A DNA stretch of 64,000 nt from Longimycelium tulufanense (GCF_014645795.1 NZ_BMMK01000011.1:135629-199628), one strand, 5' to 3'; positions 33,719 to 41,881 are shown, counted from the stretch's first letter. Notes: generated by a model not told the origin, from the letters alone. Program-made: numbers and translations.

Positions 33719-35275
33719 TCACTCCCAGTACTGAGGAGGTGGAGGAGCTTCGACCTTGATCGGGATGCGCCATATGCGAGATGGCCCGGTTCCGGAAGAG
33801 ACTGATTCGAGCCCCAGTCGTGCCGCAGCGCGTTCGATTGTTGACTTAGAGTGCCCTTCCGTGTAGGCGGCCTTGAGGACGTCCCGCTTCGTTGCGCTTC
33901 CGCCGTTGTTAGGCATCGACAGGTAGTCGATGAGGAAGGTGGCGGCTTCCTTGAGGGCGGACTTCCCGACCAGTCCGCTGGCTACCGCGTCGTGCATGAT
34001 GTCGGATGCCGTGATGTCGGCCTTGCCCTCCCACTGGATCTTCGATGTGGTGATGGGTCTACCGCCATCTGTGACCCCCGGCACAACAACTTCGGCTGTT
34101 CGGTAGCGGTATGACGAGAGGTCCATGCGGCCTTTGTTGTTCTTCTCCTGTGACAGGATGGCTGTGCCCTCCTGGTCAGGGTCGAGAACGGCGCCGAGGA
34201 TGGCCCTGGCGACGTTGCCCAGCTCGACGGATCCCATCATCGCTTCGACGATGTTCGTGGACTGTGCTTTGCGGAGGTGGGCGAGTCCGACGATGGCGAC
34301 GCCGGTGTCTTCGGCCATGCCCCGGACGCGTTCGAGGGCGGCGCGCATCTCCTTCTGGTCGTTGTTCTTGGCCGTGAGGTTGCTGGATAGGGGGTCGATG
34401 AATACGGCGACCGCCCCGGTGTGTTGGATGGCGTCGCGGATGAGTGCGCAGTCCGCGGGGAGCATGACGCGGTCCCAGGTGTCGCCTTCACGGACGCGTA
34501 CCGGGTGTACGCGGTCGAGGTCGGTGTTGAGTTTGTTTCCGGCAACGAGGAGGCGCGGCACGATGGTGCTGGCGAGGTCGTCTTCGTTGTAGACGTAGAG
34601 CACGTCTCGGGGTGTGTTTTCGTGTTCGCCTTCCATCGTGCCGGTGGTAATCCATGCGCACCATTCGGCGAGTAGCGTGGATTTGCCGATGCCGCCTCGT
34701 CCGGCCAGTATGGTGAGTTCGCCGAGGGGGATGCGGTCTTGCCATAGCCATTTGGTGCGGCGCGGTGTGATGCTGCTGGCGCGGATGACGTGGAGACTTC
34801 GGCCACCTTCGGGGTTGGGGGTGCGGTTTTCCGCGGCCCCCGGTGATTCTGGGGCGTCGATGGTGTGTGCCGTGTGTGTATGCCTGCGTGGTTGCGGCTG
34901 CACCTCCTTGGGGCTGTTCAGGCCGGCGTCCCTGCCGCTGCGGATGGTGCGGCTGGCTTCGGTCACGCCTAGGCCACAGTGTGCGGCGGCGTTGAGTAGT
35001 GCCGTCTCCACTTCGTCGCCGGTGAGATGGCCAGCCGTGACGTACTTGCTGTACATGCGGAAGGCGGCCTTGTTTAGCGCGTCGTTGCGGGCGCCCTCGG
35101 ATGTGCTGGCGACGATTGCGGCCTCGTTCTCCAGGGCCACGAGGGCGTAGCGGCGCATGTCGGTGTCGGTTGCCGTCGCCGTTGGCGGTGCGCCGTTGAC
35201 GATTGGCGAGGACGCCGACGGCGCCGGCCTCAGATCAGGCGGCAGGCGTTGGATGAAGGGGTGCTCAGTGGTCAC
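33719..35275 (-). CDS. RepA-type AAA ATPase / helicase with C-terminal HTH
   Basis: A 518-residue protein. Walker A is GRGGIGKST (about residues 192-200), and the hydrophobic VAVFIDPLS with acidic residues near 293 is Walker B. GLAHLRK is a sensor-like segment. A C-terminal region (KRDVLKAAYTEGHSKSTIER) looks like a winged helix. This matches the RecA-like RepA helicases used by plasmids and phages to open origins. A prim-pol at 40.5 kb could prime. Confidence 0.8.
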   Translation of the reverse strand: MTTEHPFIQRLPPDLRPAPSASSPIVNGAPPTATATDTDMRRYALVALENEAAIVASTSEGARNDALNKAAFRMYSKYVTAGHLTGDEVETALLNAAAHCGLGVTEASRTIRSGRDAGLNSPKEVQPQPRRHTHTAHTIDAPESPGAAENRTPNPEGGRSLHVIRASSITPRRTKWLWQDRIPLGELTILAGRGGIGKSTLLAEWCAWITTGTMEGEHENTPRDVLYVYNEDDLASTIVPRLLVAGNKLNTDLDRVHPVRVREGDTWDRVMLPADCALIRDAIQHTGAVAVFIDPLSSNLTAKNNDQKEMRAALERVRGMAEDTGVAIVGLAHLRKAQSTNIVEAMMGSVELGNVARAILGAVLDPDQEGTAILSQEKNNKGRMDLSSYRYRTAEVVVPGVTDGGRPITTSKIQWEGKADITASDIMHDAVASGLVGKSALKEAATFLIDYLSMPNNGGSATKRDVLKAAYTEGHSKSTIERAAARLGLESVSSGTGPSRIWRIPIKVEAPPPPQYWE

Positions 35276-35405
35276 GGCGTCGCATCCGTCGCAGCAGCGA
35301 GACCGGCCGCATCAGGACCGCGATCCACTGCGCTAGTTTGTCCTCGAACACGATGACAACAGTGCCGATCAAGCTGAGGGCCAGCAATAGCCATAGTGCC
35401 GTCAC
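35265..35405 (-). CDS. Tiny membrane protein ahead of the helicase
   Basis: A 46-residue protein with one hydrophobic stretch (residues 3-19) and a basic C-terminus (MRPVSLLRRMRRR). GTG 35405 has a GGAG site 6 bases away and the stop overlaps the helicase start. Role unknown. Confidence 0.55.
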   Translation of the reverse strand: MTALWLLLALSLIGTVVIVFEDKLAQWIAVLMRPVSLLRRMRRRDH

Positions 35406-35437
35406 TTCTACTCCTCTATGTCCATGTGCGTCTCGAT

Positions 35438-35641
35438 CTAGCACACAGCACCACAGGGTAGTGGGTTATCGGGGCGATAAACTACCCTGGCGACGACAGC
35501 ACCCGACGCTGGATCTGTGATCGTGACTTCTGAAGCTTTGGTGTTCGACTTGTATGTCTTGACCGTGAGGGGTGGTGTTCGTGCACCTGTTTTTATGTTG
35601 GCGCGGATGATGTGTTGGTTGACGTGGATGATGGTTTTCAT
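35438..35641 (-). CDS. Small beta-rich early protein
   Basis: A 67-residue protein: MKTIIHVNQHIIRANIKTGA then a second strand set (ASEVTITDPASGAVVARVVY) and a C-terminal Cys pair. It resembles short actinophage proteins that follow the papain-like protease; no function is known. Confidence 0.55.
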   Translation of the reverse strand: MKTIIHVNQHIIRANIKTGARTPPLTVKTYKSNTKASEVTITDPASGAVVARVVYRPDNPLPCGAVC

Positions 35642-35654
35642 AGTTTGTGGCTTT

Positions 35655-36320
35655 CTAGGCGCTCACGTCGGTTGCTACGCATGCTTCCCCATCCTGGGCG
35701 AGAAGTCGTTTTAGGTCATCCACGTGGATGAACGCCTGCCCGTTGTTGCCGTAGTCGGGTCCCCAGGAGTTTTGCCACACGATGAGGTCACCATTCGGGG
35801 CGTCTGGTACGTACCCGGTGGCGAGGAGGGCGTGTCCGCCGACGATGTGGCCGGTGACGTCGACCATGCCGTCCTTGTCGGTCTGGTACATGCCGCTGTA
35901 CCAGGGGAGTCCGAGCACGACGGGACCTTGTGCCACAAGGGCGTCGATGACGTCGTCGACGCTGAACGCCCAGTAGTAGGACTTGATGAGCCCTAGCGCT
36001 TGGCAAGACTTCGCCCCGGCGAGGAGTGAGGCGCCTTCAGGGAAGTCGTTGCCCATGAGTCTGTCTTCGCTTCGTGCTGCTTGATACAGCATTCGGGCGT
36101 AGTTGTCGCTGACGTTGACGGGCACGGGTGTGCAGCCGAGTTCGTGTGCCCAGGCGAACCCCACACAGGCGCCTTCACGGCCTTGGTCAAGTGGCGGTGT
36201 CCACGGCACCCACGCTGTGGGTTTGCGTTTGACGGGGCGTGTGGCGAGTAGTCGACGCACGCCGTAGTTGCGGCTTCGTTCGTCGAAGCAGGGAATGCGG
36301 TCCAGCTTCGGATGTGTCAT
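35655..36320 (-). CDS. Papain-like (C1 family) cysteine protease
   Basis: A 221-residue enzyme with a complete catalytic set: DQGREGACVGFAWAHE supplies Gln46 and Cys52, GGHALLATGY supplies His163, and WQNSWGPDY supplies Asn184. ATG 36320 has a GAGG site. There is no signal peptide, so it should act in the host cell or be packaged. No pro-domain is visible. It lies in the early block, not with lysis genes. Known actinophage papain-like proteases exist, but their targets are open. Confidence 0.8.
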   Translation of the reverse strand: MTHPKLDRIPCFDERSRNYGVRRLLATRPVKRKPTAWVPWTPPLDQGREGACVGFAWAHELGCTPVPVNVSDNYARMLYQAARSEDRLMGNDFPEGASLLAGAKSCQALGLIKSYYWAFSVDDVIDALVAQGPVVLGLPWYSGMYQTDKDGMVDVTGHIVGGHALLATGYVPDAPNGDLIVWQNSWGPDYGNNGQAFIHVDDLKRLLAQDGEACVATDVSA

Positions 36321-37093
36321 GCGCTCCTCGCACCCCAATCGGTAGGTGTCGCGTATGTGGCTTTGATCCGGTTGACGTGCACAACTGTCCAGCCCAGTCG
36401 CTTAGCTATTTCGTGGGAGCTGAGACCGTAACCAGCGAGGTGCTTGACTTCTTCGTACAATTCTGCGGATGGGGTTCGGCCGCTGTCGCGTTCTACGCCT
36501 TGCGGTGTCGCGTTCGGGTCGTCGATGGTGTCGTCATCCCATGCGAGCGGCGGCGCGTATCCGAGGTGGCGTGCTTTGCCTGCTGCGCCGCCGGATGGTC
36601 CAGGGGTGTGTGATAGTTCGTCGTAGACGCGGGCGACACGGAGGTGGATGTTGTAGGACATGCCGCCTCGGCTGATGACGGTGCGTAGGGTGCGAACTTT
36701 GATGCCGGCTCGTCGTGCTACTTCCTCGGTGGTCCATCCCATCCGCATGAGCGCGCGAACACGTCGCTGGGTGCCGATGTGGCTCACCGGTCGATGCGAC
36801 GCACGCGGCACGAGCGGTACGGCGAGAAGGGCACGTTCGGTCTCTGCTTTCACGTGCCGCTTCGGTCTAGTGTCAAGATGGTGTGCGACCCAGGCAGAGA
36901 TACCAGCGGCTTCTGCTATCTGTTCATAGGTCCAGCCCAGCGCACGAAGTTGACGCACGTGCGCACGTGCGGATTCGGCATCTCGGTAGCCGTATTCGCC
37001 GTACAGCAGTCGCTTCCGGTAGTGTCTTTTGCAGTAGCCGCGCGTGTAGATACCCGCCGGCTTGGTGCAGCCAGACTGTTGACACAGGTGCAT
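36317..37093 (-). CDS. Zinc-knuckle and multi-HTH DNA-binding protein (copy 2)
   Basis: A 258-residue protein. The N-terminus carries a zinc knuckle CQQSGCxxxxxxxGYCKRHY, then three helix-turn-helix units (for example GWTYEQIAEAAGISAWVAHH and GWTTEEVARRAGIKVRTLRT) and a conserved LAWDDDTIDDP. It is a paralogue of the next gene upstream. ATG 37093 overlaps that gene's stop. Likely a phage DNA-binding regulator. Confidence 0.75.
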   Translation of the reverse strand: MHLCQQSGCTKPAGIYTRGYCKRHYRKRLLYGEYGYRDAESARAHVRQLRALGWTYEQIAEAAGISAWVAHHLDTRPKRHVKAETERALLAVPLVPRASHRPVSHIGTQRRVRALMRMGWTTEEVARRAGIKVRTLRTVISRGGMSYNIHLRVARVYDELSHTPGPSGGAAGKARHLGYAPPLAWDDDTIDDPNATPQGVERDSGRTPSAELYEEVKHLAGYGLSSHEIAKRLGWTVVHVNRIKATYATPTDWGARSA

Positions 37094-37938
37094 CACGCCG
37101 CCCCCTTCTGTTGGCCTTGACGTTGGCGTGCTTTTGCGCGCATCAACGCGCGCTCCGCCGAGTCGGTGTCCATCCCGAGGCGTCCGCCGATAGCGGCGTA
37201 GTTGAGTCCGGCGCGATCTAGGGCGAGTAGGGCAGCGTCGCGTTCAGCGCGGGACGGCCTGAGGCCCTGGTGTTGTCCCATGATGAGCCGTGACACCACG
37301 CAACCGTCGACGTAGCTGTGTGGTTTGGGGGCGGGTTTGTTCGCTATCCCCCGAGGTTTCGCCTTGGGGTCGTCGATGGTGTCATCGTCCCAGGCCATCG
37401 GGGACGGGTAGCCGAGGACGCGTGCCGTTTTGGCGGTGTTGGGGTTGTCCCCTGGTGTGCCGGACAACTCTTCGTACACCTGTGCTACGAGTGAGGCTGT
37501 GCGGTAGGAGACGATGCCTCGGCTGGCGCCGCGTATGGTGGCTAGTGTGCTTCCGCATCGTTGCGCGATGGTGTGCGCTGACCATCCGACACGCATGAGT
37601 GCGTGGAGTCGACGCACGGTGCCGACGGGGTTGTGGTGTTGACGTTCGGCGGCGCCGGGCACGAGCGGCAGCGCGAGGATGGCACGAGCGGTTTCTTTGC
37701 GTGTATGCCGCGGTTTGCCTTCGAGTATTTTGATGACGTGGCTTTCGGTGGTGTTGGCGGCCTTGGCAATGTGGATCGCGGACCATCCGAGACGGTAGAG
37801 CGCCTGGACGTGTTGTCGCACGGGTTGAACGGGGTAGAAGCGGAACGCCCCGGCGTGCTGCAACACGGCGTAGTGTGAGGAGCACAGGCCGCGTGACCGC
37901 ACTGGCCGGTTGCAGTGGGGGCGGGAGCATTCAGTCAT
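37093..37938 (-). CDS. Zinc-knuckle and multi-HTH DNA-binding protein (copy 1)
   Basis: A 281-residue paralogue of the downstream protein: N-terminal knuckle CSRPHCNRPVxSRGLCSSHY, HTH units (GWSAIHIAKAANTTESHVI, GWSAHTIAQRCGSTLATIRG) and MAWDDDTIDDPKAKPRG. A fourth HTH (GLNYAAIGGRLGMDTDSAERA) ends the protein. The tandem arrangement suggests a duplication with separate DNA targets. Function is not known. Confidence 0.75.
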   Translation of the reverse strand: MTECSRPHCNRPVRSRGLCSSHYAVLQHAGAFRFYPVQPVRQHVQALYRLGWSAIHIAKAANTTESHVIKILEGKPRHTRKETARAILALPLVPGAAERQHHNPVGTVRRLHALMRVGWSAHTIAQRCGSTLATIRGASRGIVSYRTASLVAQVYEELSGTPGDNPNTAKTARVLGYPSPMAWDDDTIDDPKAKPRGIANKPAPKPHSYVDGCVVSRLIMGQHQGLRPSRAERDAALLALDRAGLNYAAIGGRLGMDTDSAERALMRAKARQRQGQQKGAA

Positions 37939-38152
37939 TTCTGCTCCTCATGTTGGGCATGCCTACGGAGCAGCACGGCGACGATGTGGGATCCCCGCAT
38001 TGGTGTGAGTCGGCTTCGGTGACCATTTCGCCGAGGGTTTGCGCGTAGCCGCTCCAGTCGGTGACGACGTAGGCGTTGTTGCCGCAGCGCCGGCAGCGGA
38101 GGAACGCGCCGACGCGCAGGCCGGCTATCTCAAAGTCGTCGTAGTCTGTCAT
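37931..38152 (-). CDS. Small zinc-ribbon protein
   Basis: A 73-residue protein. CRRCGN and DSHQC-x-CC residues form a likely zinc site. ATG 38152 overlaps the stop of the C2H2 peptide upstream. The longer upstream frame lacks support. Role unknown. Confidence 0.55.
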   Translation of the reverse strand: MTDYDDFEIAGLRVGAFLRCRRCGNNAYVVTDWSGYAQTLGEMVTEADSHQCGDPTSSPCCSVGMPNMRSRND

Positions 38153-38268
38153 CGGTCGTCCCCGGGCGGTGTCTGTCTGTTGTAGAGGTCTGCGTGTTCG
38201 CGGCGTAGGTGGTCGAAGAAGTCGTTGAGGTTTTCGACAAGGTCGCCGCACACGTCGCACCGTTCCAT
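38149..38268 (-). CDS. Mini C2H2 zinc-finger protein
   Basis: A 39-residue protein forming almost exactly one finger: CDVCGDLVENLNDFFDHLRR then EH, i.e. C-x2-C and H-x4-H. It has an ATG start and a 4-base overlap with the next gene. Such mini fingers are common in actinophages and could bind DNA or RNA. Confidence 0.6.
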   Translation of the reverse strand: MERCDVCGDLVENLNDFFDHLRREHADLYNRQTPPGDDR

Positions 38269-38297
38269 GCCTATCAGCCTCCGCATGATTTCGATTC

Positions 38298-38666
38298 TCA
38301 GCCAGGGTTGCATGCTGACCAGTCCTCTAGCGCCGCGTTGAAGGCGCGGTCATCGAAGAGGCGCGCGACGAGTAGTTTTCCGCAGACGATGCCGTGGAAG
38401 GGGATGCCGTAGTGATTGAGGTACGCTTCGATGAGTTCGTAGTCGGCCCACGGACGCGCGGTGAAGATCCAGATTTTTCGTCCGTCGTCGACAAGCCGCT
38501 GGATCTTTTTGACGTTGTCCCAGATCGGTTCGAGGGGCTGGAAGTCCGGGGGGCCGCTGTTGTTGCAGATGGTGCCGTCAAAGTCGACGCCATCCCACAG
38601 CAGTTCTGACCGCGTCGGCGGTGGGCTGAATCTCCGTCGCGGCCTAAAGGGTGCGCGGGTGGTCAT
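38298..38666 (-). CDS. HAD-family phosphatase-like protein
   Basis: A 122-residue protein with VDFDGTICNN (the catalytic DxDGT), FTARPWADYELIEAYLNHYG and CGKLLVARLFDDRAFN (the third and fourth motifs). It resembles small phage HAD proteins and could act on nucleotides or DNA 3' ends. It overlaps the next gene by 4 bases. No kinase part is attached. Confidence 0.75.
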   Translation of the reverse strand: MTTRAPFRPRRRFSPPPTRSELLWDGVDFDGTICNNSGPPDFQPLEPIWDNVKKIQRLVDDGRKIWIFTARPWADYELIEAYLNHYGIPFHGIVCGKLLVARLFDDRAFNAALEDWSACNPG

Positions 38667-38809
38667 GCTTCTGTCTCCTGCTGCCGTTGCAGGCCGTTTC
38701 CGTCGCAGTCGGGGCAGTCGTTGACAGTGGCGACACCGTTGGGTGTGACGTGGATGTCAACGCCACTGCCGAGGCAGCTTTGGCAGAGCTGCACACAGTC
38801 GTAGTTCAT
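38663..38809 (-). CDS. DnaJ-type zinc-knuckle peptide
   Basis: A 48-residue protein with two CxxCxGxG repeats: CQSCLGSG and CPDCDGNG. It is built like the knuckle protein at 806-967. ATG 38809 overlaps the upstream kinase stop. Probably zinc-binding; role unknown. Confidence 0.6.
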   Translation of the reverse strand: MNYDCVQLCQSCLGSGVDIHVTPNGVATVNDCPDCDGNGLQRQQETEA

Positions 38810-39357
38810 CGCATCTCCATGTACGCGCGGAAAACTGACCACTTGAGGTCTTCCAGGCTGCCGTCGTTGCGGATGTGCCGGTCGAAAGGCCACTCGTCCA
38901 TGGCGGTTTCGGAAGGATGGTTGTTGACTGGTCCGTAGCCGGGGCGTTCGACGCGCCACACTTCGCCATCAAGGTCTTTGATGCGCGCGGCTTCGTTGGG
39001 GAAGCGCACATCGGTGACAACGACACCTGCATGAGAGGAGCAATACTCGCGATAGTCGGGTAGCGCGGCGTTTACCCATGCGTCTTCGCCGAGATGCTCG
39101 CGTATGGCTTCGGTGCCGAGGCGTTGCAGGAAGCGGCGAACGTCTTCGATCTTCTTGGCCTCTTCCCAGCCTTTTGTTTCGACCAATTGCCGCAAGTTGG
39201 AATGCCAGTAGTCGAAGCAGATGTCAGGGTTGATCGCTAGCGCCACCTCGCGCACCTTGTCGGCGAACGACACACGCTCGAATACGGCGTGTTCGATAAG
39301 GATGCTGCCGACGGTGTCTTTGCCGACTTGGGCATAGCCAGACAGTCCGATGATCAC
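38806..39357 (-). CDS. Deoxynucleoside monophosphate kinase-like P-loop protein
   Basis: A 183-residue kinase. The P-loop GLSGYAQVGKDT is at the N-terminus, an LADRxRE-like core is replaced by SFADKVREVALAIN, and VVVTDVRFPNEA is the Walker B/LID region. It would phosphorylate dNMPs for phage DNA synthesis. GTG 39357 has a GGAG 9 bases before; the longer frame at 39378 lacks it. Confidence 0.75.
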   Translation of the reverse strand: MIIGLSGYAQVGKDTVGSILIEHAVFERVSFADKVREVALAINPDICFDYWHSNLRQLVETKGWEEAKKIEDVRRFLQRLGTEAIREHLGEDAWVNAALPDYREYCSSHAGVVVTDVRFPNEAARIKDLDGEVWRVERPGYGPVNNHPSETAMDEWPFDRHIRNDGSLEDLKWSVFRAYMEMR

Positions 39358-39551
39358 CTGGTAGACTCCAGTTTCCACTGAAAGCTGTGAGGGTCATTTC
39401 GTCCTGTGCCGCATGCGCAGCAGTGTCGCCAAGGGCTTCCTGCTGCCGTGTACCAGCCGTCGCAGTGGTGGTTGCCGCCATGGTGGCAGTTTGCGTCTCG
39501 CCAGCACGGGTAGTCGGCAGGGTCATATGCCGCGTGTGGCAGTGGTTTCAC
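39354..39551 (-). CDS. His/Cys-rich small protein
   Basis: A 65-residue protein with a dense metal-ligand region: CWRDANCHHGGNHHCDGW, then HCCACGTG. It likely binds zinc. GTG 39551 has a GGAGG site upstream and its stop overlaps the kinase start. No family was identified. Confidence 0.6.
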   Translation of the reverse strand: MKPLPHAAYDPADYPCWRDANCHHGGNHHCDGWYTAAGSPWRHCCACGTGRNDPHSFQWKLESTR

Positions 39552-39904
39552 GCGTCTACCTCCGGTCGGGCGAGGATGCGGTATTTGGCTACGTGGTTGT
39601 CGGAGTAGAACGTGGCGTAACCAGCCCGGCACCACACGTTGGATTTGACCTTGGTGTAGAAGTCGACGGCAGCGGCATCGACGTTGACGTCATCGTCTAT
39701 CCGCACGGTCCCTACCGGATCGTCGATGGGGTCGGGTAGGAGGATTTCCCATGTCCAGCCACGTTCGCCCCAAACCCACGCGTCAAGGTCGACATTGTCG
39801 GCGTCGGCCTTGACAAAGAATTCGTTTCCCGAGAATTCTTCGACAACACCTTCGGTGATGCGAGCTGCACGCACCCTGTCACCGACCTTGGGCAGCTCGT
39901 TCAC
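39548..39904 (-). CDS. Early protein with an SH3-like N-terminus
   Basis: A 118-residue protein starting MNELPKVGDRVRAARITEGV, an SH3-like beta pattern often seen in small phage regulators, then an acidic middle (DPIDDPVGTVRIDDDVNVDA) and AKYRILARPE at the end. GTG start. Unknown function. Confidence 0.6.
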   Translation of the reverse strand: MNELPKVGDRVRAARITEGVVEEFSGNEFFVKADADNVDLDAWVWGERGWTWEILLPDPIDDPVGTVRIDDDVNVDAAAVDFYTKVKSNVWCRAGYATFYSDNHVAKYRILARPEVDA

Positions 39905-40200
39905 GCCTTCTTCCTTCGTTCGCGGAGTGCCTTGCTGACGGTGGCGACACTGGCGCCGGCAAGCAGACTGGTGAGGGCGTAGCGCCAGTCACCGAGCCAT
40001 ACCCATGCGGAGACGCCGAGGGTGTTAGCGGTGACGTTGACGGCGACGCTTACGCGGTCGAGTTGGGTGGGTTGCTTCGGCTTGTTCACGGTGATGCGTC
40101 CTCCTTGGTGGTAGTCGTTAAGAATGGGGCTGTGGTGGCGGACGAATTCCATGCCGCGTCGGATGTTGTCTTCGGGGGTTTCGCCCCAGGGCTGGGTCAC
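39901..40200 (-). CDS. Small protein with a hydrophobic C-terminal segment
   Basis: A 99-residue protein. A polar N-terminal part (TPEDNIRRGMEFVRHHSPIL) is followed by a hydrophobic segment (about residues 65-87) and a basic tail (KALRERRKKA), so it may be membrane-bound. Another GTG with GGAGG, about 37 codons in, could start a shorter form. Function is unknown. Confidence 0.55.
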   Translation of the reverse strand: MTQPWGETPEDNIRRGMEFVRHHSPILNDYHQGGRITVNKPKQPTQLDRVSVAVNVTANTLGVSAWVWLGDWRYALTSLLAGASVATVSKALRERRKKA

Positions 40201-40418
40201 GCCTGCACCTCGTATTCATATGCGACTTGTCCGCGTGCCCATGCGGTTGCGAACTCTTCGGCGGCTCGTTGCGCGCTTTCCTTGTCCATTGCGTAACCAC
40301 TGGCCAGCCAGTGCATATGGTCGAGACCCCAATCTTTTTGCAAGCGCTCAGCGACGCGCCACCTGTACGTGTTCTTTTCGACGTGGTCTGTCGGCTCAAG
40401 CTTGATGAGGAATTTCAC
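40197..40418 (-). CDS. Small hypothetical early protein
   Basis: A 73-residue soluble protein with an antiparallel strand pair (KFLIKLEPTDHVEKNTYRWR) followed by helices (DKESAQRAAEEFATAWARG). GTG 40418 overlaps the tiny ORF upstream by 4 bases. No known motif. Confidence 0.55.
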   Translation of the reverse strand: MKFLIKLEPTDHVEKNTYRWRVAERLQKDWGLDHMHWLASGYAMDKESAQRAAEEFATAWARGQVAYEYEVQA

Positions 40419-40489
40419 GCTGCCGTCACATTTCCAGTGATTTCCGACGACGGCTTCATCCGCCTCGGTAGCGGTGCCCCCTGCTTCAT
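40415..40489 (-). CDS. Possible 24-residue leader peptide
   Basis: A tiny ORF between the prim-pol and the next gene. ATG 40489 overlaps the prim-pol stop, a GGAAGAAGG-like site precedes it, and its stop overlaps the next start, so it could couple translation. Sequence content is unremarkable. Coding use is uncertain. Confidence 0.3.
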   Translation of the reverse strand: MKQGAPLPRRMKPSSEITGNVTAA

Positions 40490-41154
40490 GCCTTCTTCCT
40501 TACCTTGATCTGATCGGACGGCCTGAAGCGCCACCGGTAGCGGCGGCCGTCGTACTCGTCGAGCACGGAGGGGGCGAGCACGACGTACCCGCCCCGGCCG
40601 CGGAAGTCGCAGCCCGGCAGTCGCTTCGACCAGTTCCCGCCTCCTGTGGGGAGGAGGAAAACGTGTAGCCCCCCGATGTGCCGCGGTGTTTCGGCGATGC
40701 CATGGGGGTCATAGACCTCGTCGGAGTGTTGGTGACGCCGGAGCTGGTACCACTGGTCTGCTCCTTCGTCGACGTCGAACACGTCGAACGTAATCCCCGT
40801 GGGCGTGCCGATGTTGTAGTTGGGGTTGCGTCGCCACCGCGCGGAGATGTGACGCAGGTCGGTGGTGGCGTCCTCGAATCCGTGCGGTGTGGCAGGTTCC
40901 TTCGTCCCAGGCTTGAGCGGAAACACGGGCCACCCGTAGTGCTGGGCGTAGTAGCAAGCGGCGGCCGCTAGCGCCGGTGGCGCGTTCCACTGCGCGTCGA
41001 TTTCACGTTCGAGCCGCGCCGCATCGTCGTCATGCCCGTCGAGCACGGCGTTGTACCATGCTTGGCACTGTGGGTCGACGCAGTAGTCATGCTGCGAGAT
41101 GTCCTCGCCGTTGGCGACTTTGCCGCAGTGGACGCACGTGCCGAAGATTCTCAC
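40486..41154 (-). CDS. Primase-polymerase (AEP-type, N-terminal domain)
   Basis: A 222-residue protein. A zinc-like N-terminus (CVHCGKVANG, then CVDPQC) precedes a bifunctional primase/polymerase core: WPVFPLKPGTKEPATPHG, FDVFDVDEGAD with the metal-binding Asp pair, and LHVFLLPTGGGNWSKRLPG before the HxH-like close. No helicase half is fused, unlike the large Prim_Pol proteins; the RepA-type ATPase may supply this. It probably primes phage DNA. Confidence 0.8.
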   Translation of the reverse strand: MRIFGTCVHCGKVANGEDISQHDYCVDPQCQAWYNAVLDGHDDDAARLEREIDAQWNAPPALAAAACYYAQHYGWPVFPLKPGTKEPATPHGFEDATTDLRHISARWRRNPNYNIGTPTGITFDVFDVDEGADQWYQLRRHQHSDEVYDPHGIAETPRHIGGLHVFLLPTGGGNWSKRLPGCDFRGRGGYVVLAPSVLDEYDGRRYRWRFRPSDQIKVRKKA

Positions 41155-41426
41155 CGTGCTTCCACCCAGACGTAATCGCGGTGAACGCTATGGCCGGTAT
41201 AAAGAGCGGCTACCTTGCCGTCTTGGCATGTAACGATCGTTGGCACTCCGCTGTCGTCTTCGGCGGGTTGGATTGTTTTCACGCCGCCGAATTTGCCGCA
41301 GGCGTAGTTTAGTCGTTCAGCGCTGAGCCAGGAGTTTACGTATACAGGAGGCTCGTCGCATGCCACCGCTATCATAGCGGCAGCAAGTATCCCGACAGTG
41401 AGACCTGTCAAGCGAAGTCGCTTCAC
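41151..41426 (-). CDS. Lipoprotein encoded in the early operon
   Basis: A 91-residue protein with a textbook lipoprotein signal: basic start (MKRLRLTG), a hydrophobic core and lipobox AVAC near residue 23. The mature part has two more cysteines. Phage-encoded lipoproteins can block infection by related phages from the cell surface. The GTG overlaps the neighbouring stop. That role is inferred. Confidence 0.65.
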   Translation of the reverse strand: MKRLRLTGLTVGILAAAMIAVACDEPPVYVNSWLSAERLNYACGKFGGVKTIQPAEDDSGVPTIVTCQDGKVAALYTGHSVHRDYVWVEAR

Positions 41427-41614
41427 TCCGTCCCCCCGGCGTCGCGCAGTCGTTCCTCAAGAAGGAGTCGCGTTACCCACGCATCAGCCCAGCGGTCGGC
41501 GGCCTTCACGGCCAGTCGTGCGTTGACGTTGCGTAGAACGTCGATGGCGATACCCCAGAACGCCTCGCGGATGCGGCACCATTCGATGCGTAGCTTCAGG
41601 ATGTGTTGCCGCAT
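41423..41614 (-). CDS. Small helical early protein
   Basis: A 63-residue helical protein (MRQHILKLRIEWCRIREAFW, then KAADRWADAWVTRLLLEERL). ATG 41614 has an AGGA site; the longer upstream frame is not supported. Function is unknown. Confidence 0.55.
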   Translation of the reverse strand: MRQHILKLRIEWCRIREAFWGIAIDVLRNVNARLAVKAADRWADAWVTRLLLEERLRDAGGTE

Positions 41615-41763
41615 TACTTGTCCTCTCGTCCGCAGCGTTCGCAGAGCGCTGATGCGATGCGGCCGTTGGCGCACCACTTCAAGTAGATGACGTCATCGGA
41701 GAGGCACACGTCACACTGCCACTCGGCAGGGTCGTCCTCTTCCGCGTACGGTGGTGCTGTCAT
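41614..41763 (-). CDS. Zinc-ribbon peptide with two CxxC pairs
   Basis: A 49-residue protein: CDVCLSDD then CERCGREDK at the end, a clean four-Cys ribbon. ATG 41763 overlaps the previous short ORF, and the stop overlaps the next ATG (TAATG). Likely zinc-binding. Confidence 0.6.
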   Translation of the reverse strand: MTAPPYAEEDDPAEWQCDVCLSDDVIYLKWCANGRIASALCERCGREDK

Positions 41764-41873
41764 TGCATGTTTCCTTCACAAGAGCTGCGCGTGGTCACCG
41801 GGGACATTGGCGAAGTCCGCGCCCAGTCCTCGCCTAGCGCGATAGCCTCGGTCGTTGCCGCGAGGTCGACCAC
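41760..41873 (-). CDS. Short ORF behind the ssDNA-binding candidate
   Basis: A 37-residue frame. It has a GTG start without a clear ribosome site, and the stop overlaps the next ATG. The sequence is low in hydrophobic residues and has no motif. Context alone supports it. Confidence 0.35.
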   Translation of the reverse strand: MVDLAATTEAIALGEDWARTSPMSPVTTRSSCEGNMQ

Positions 41874-41881
41874 GGCGAGTC

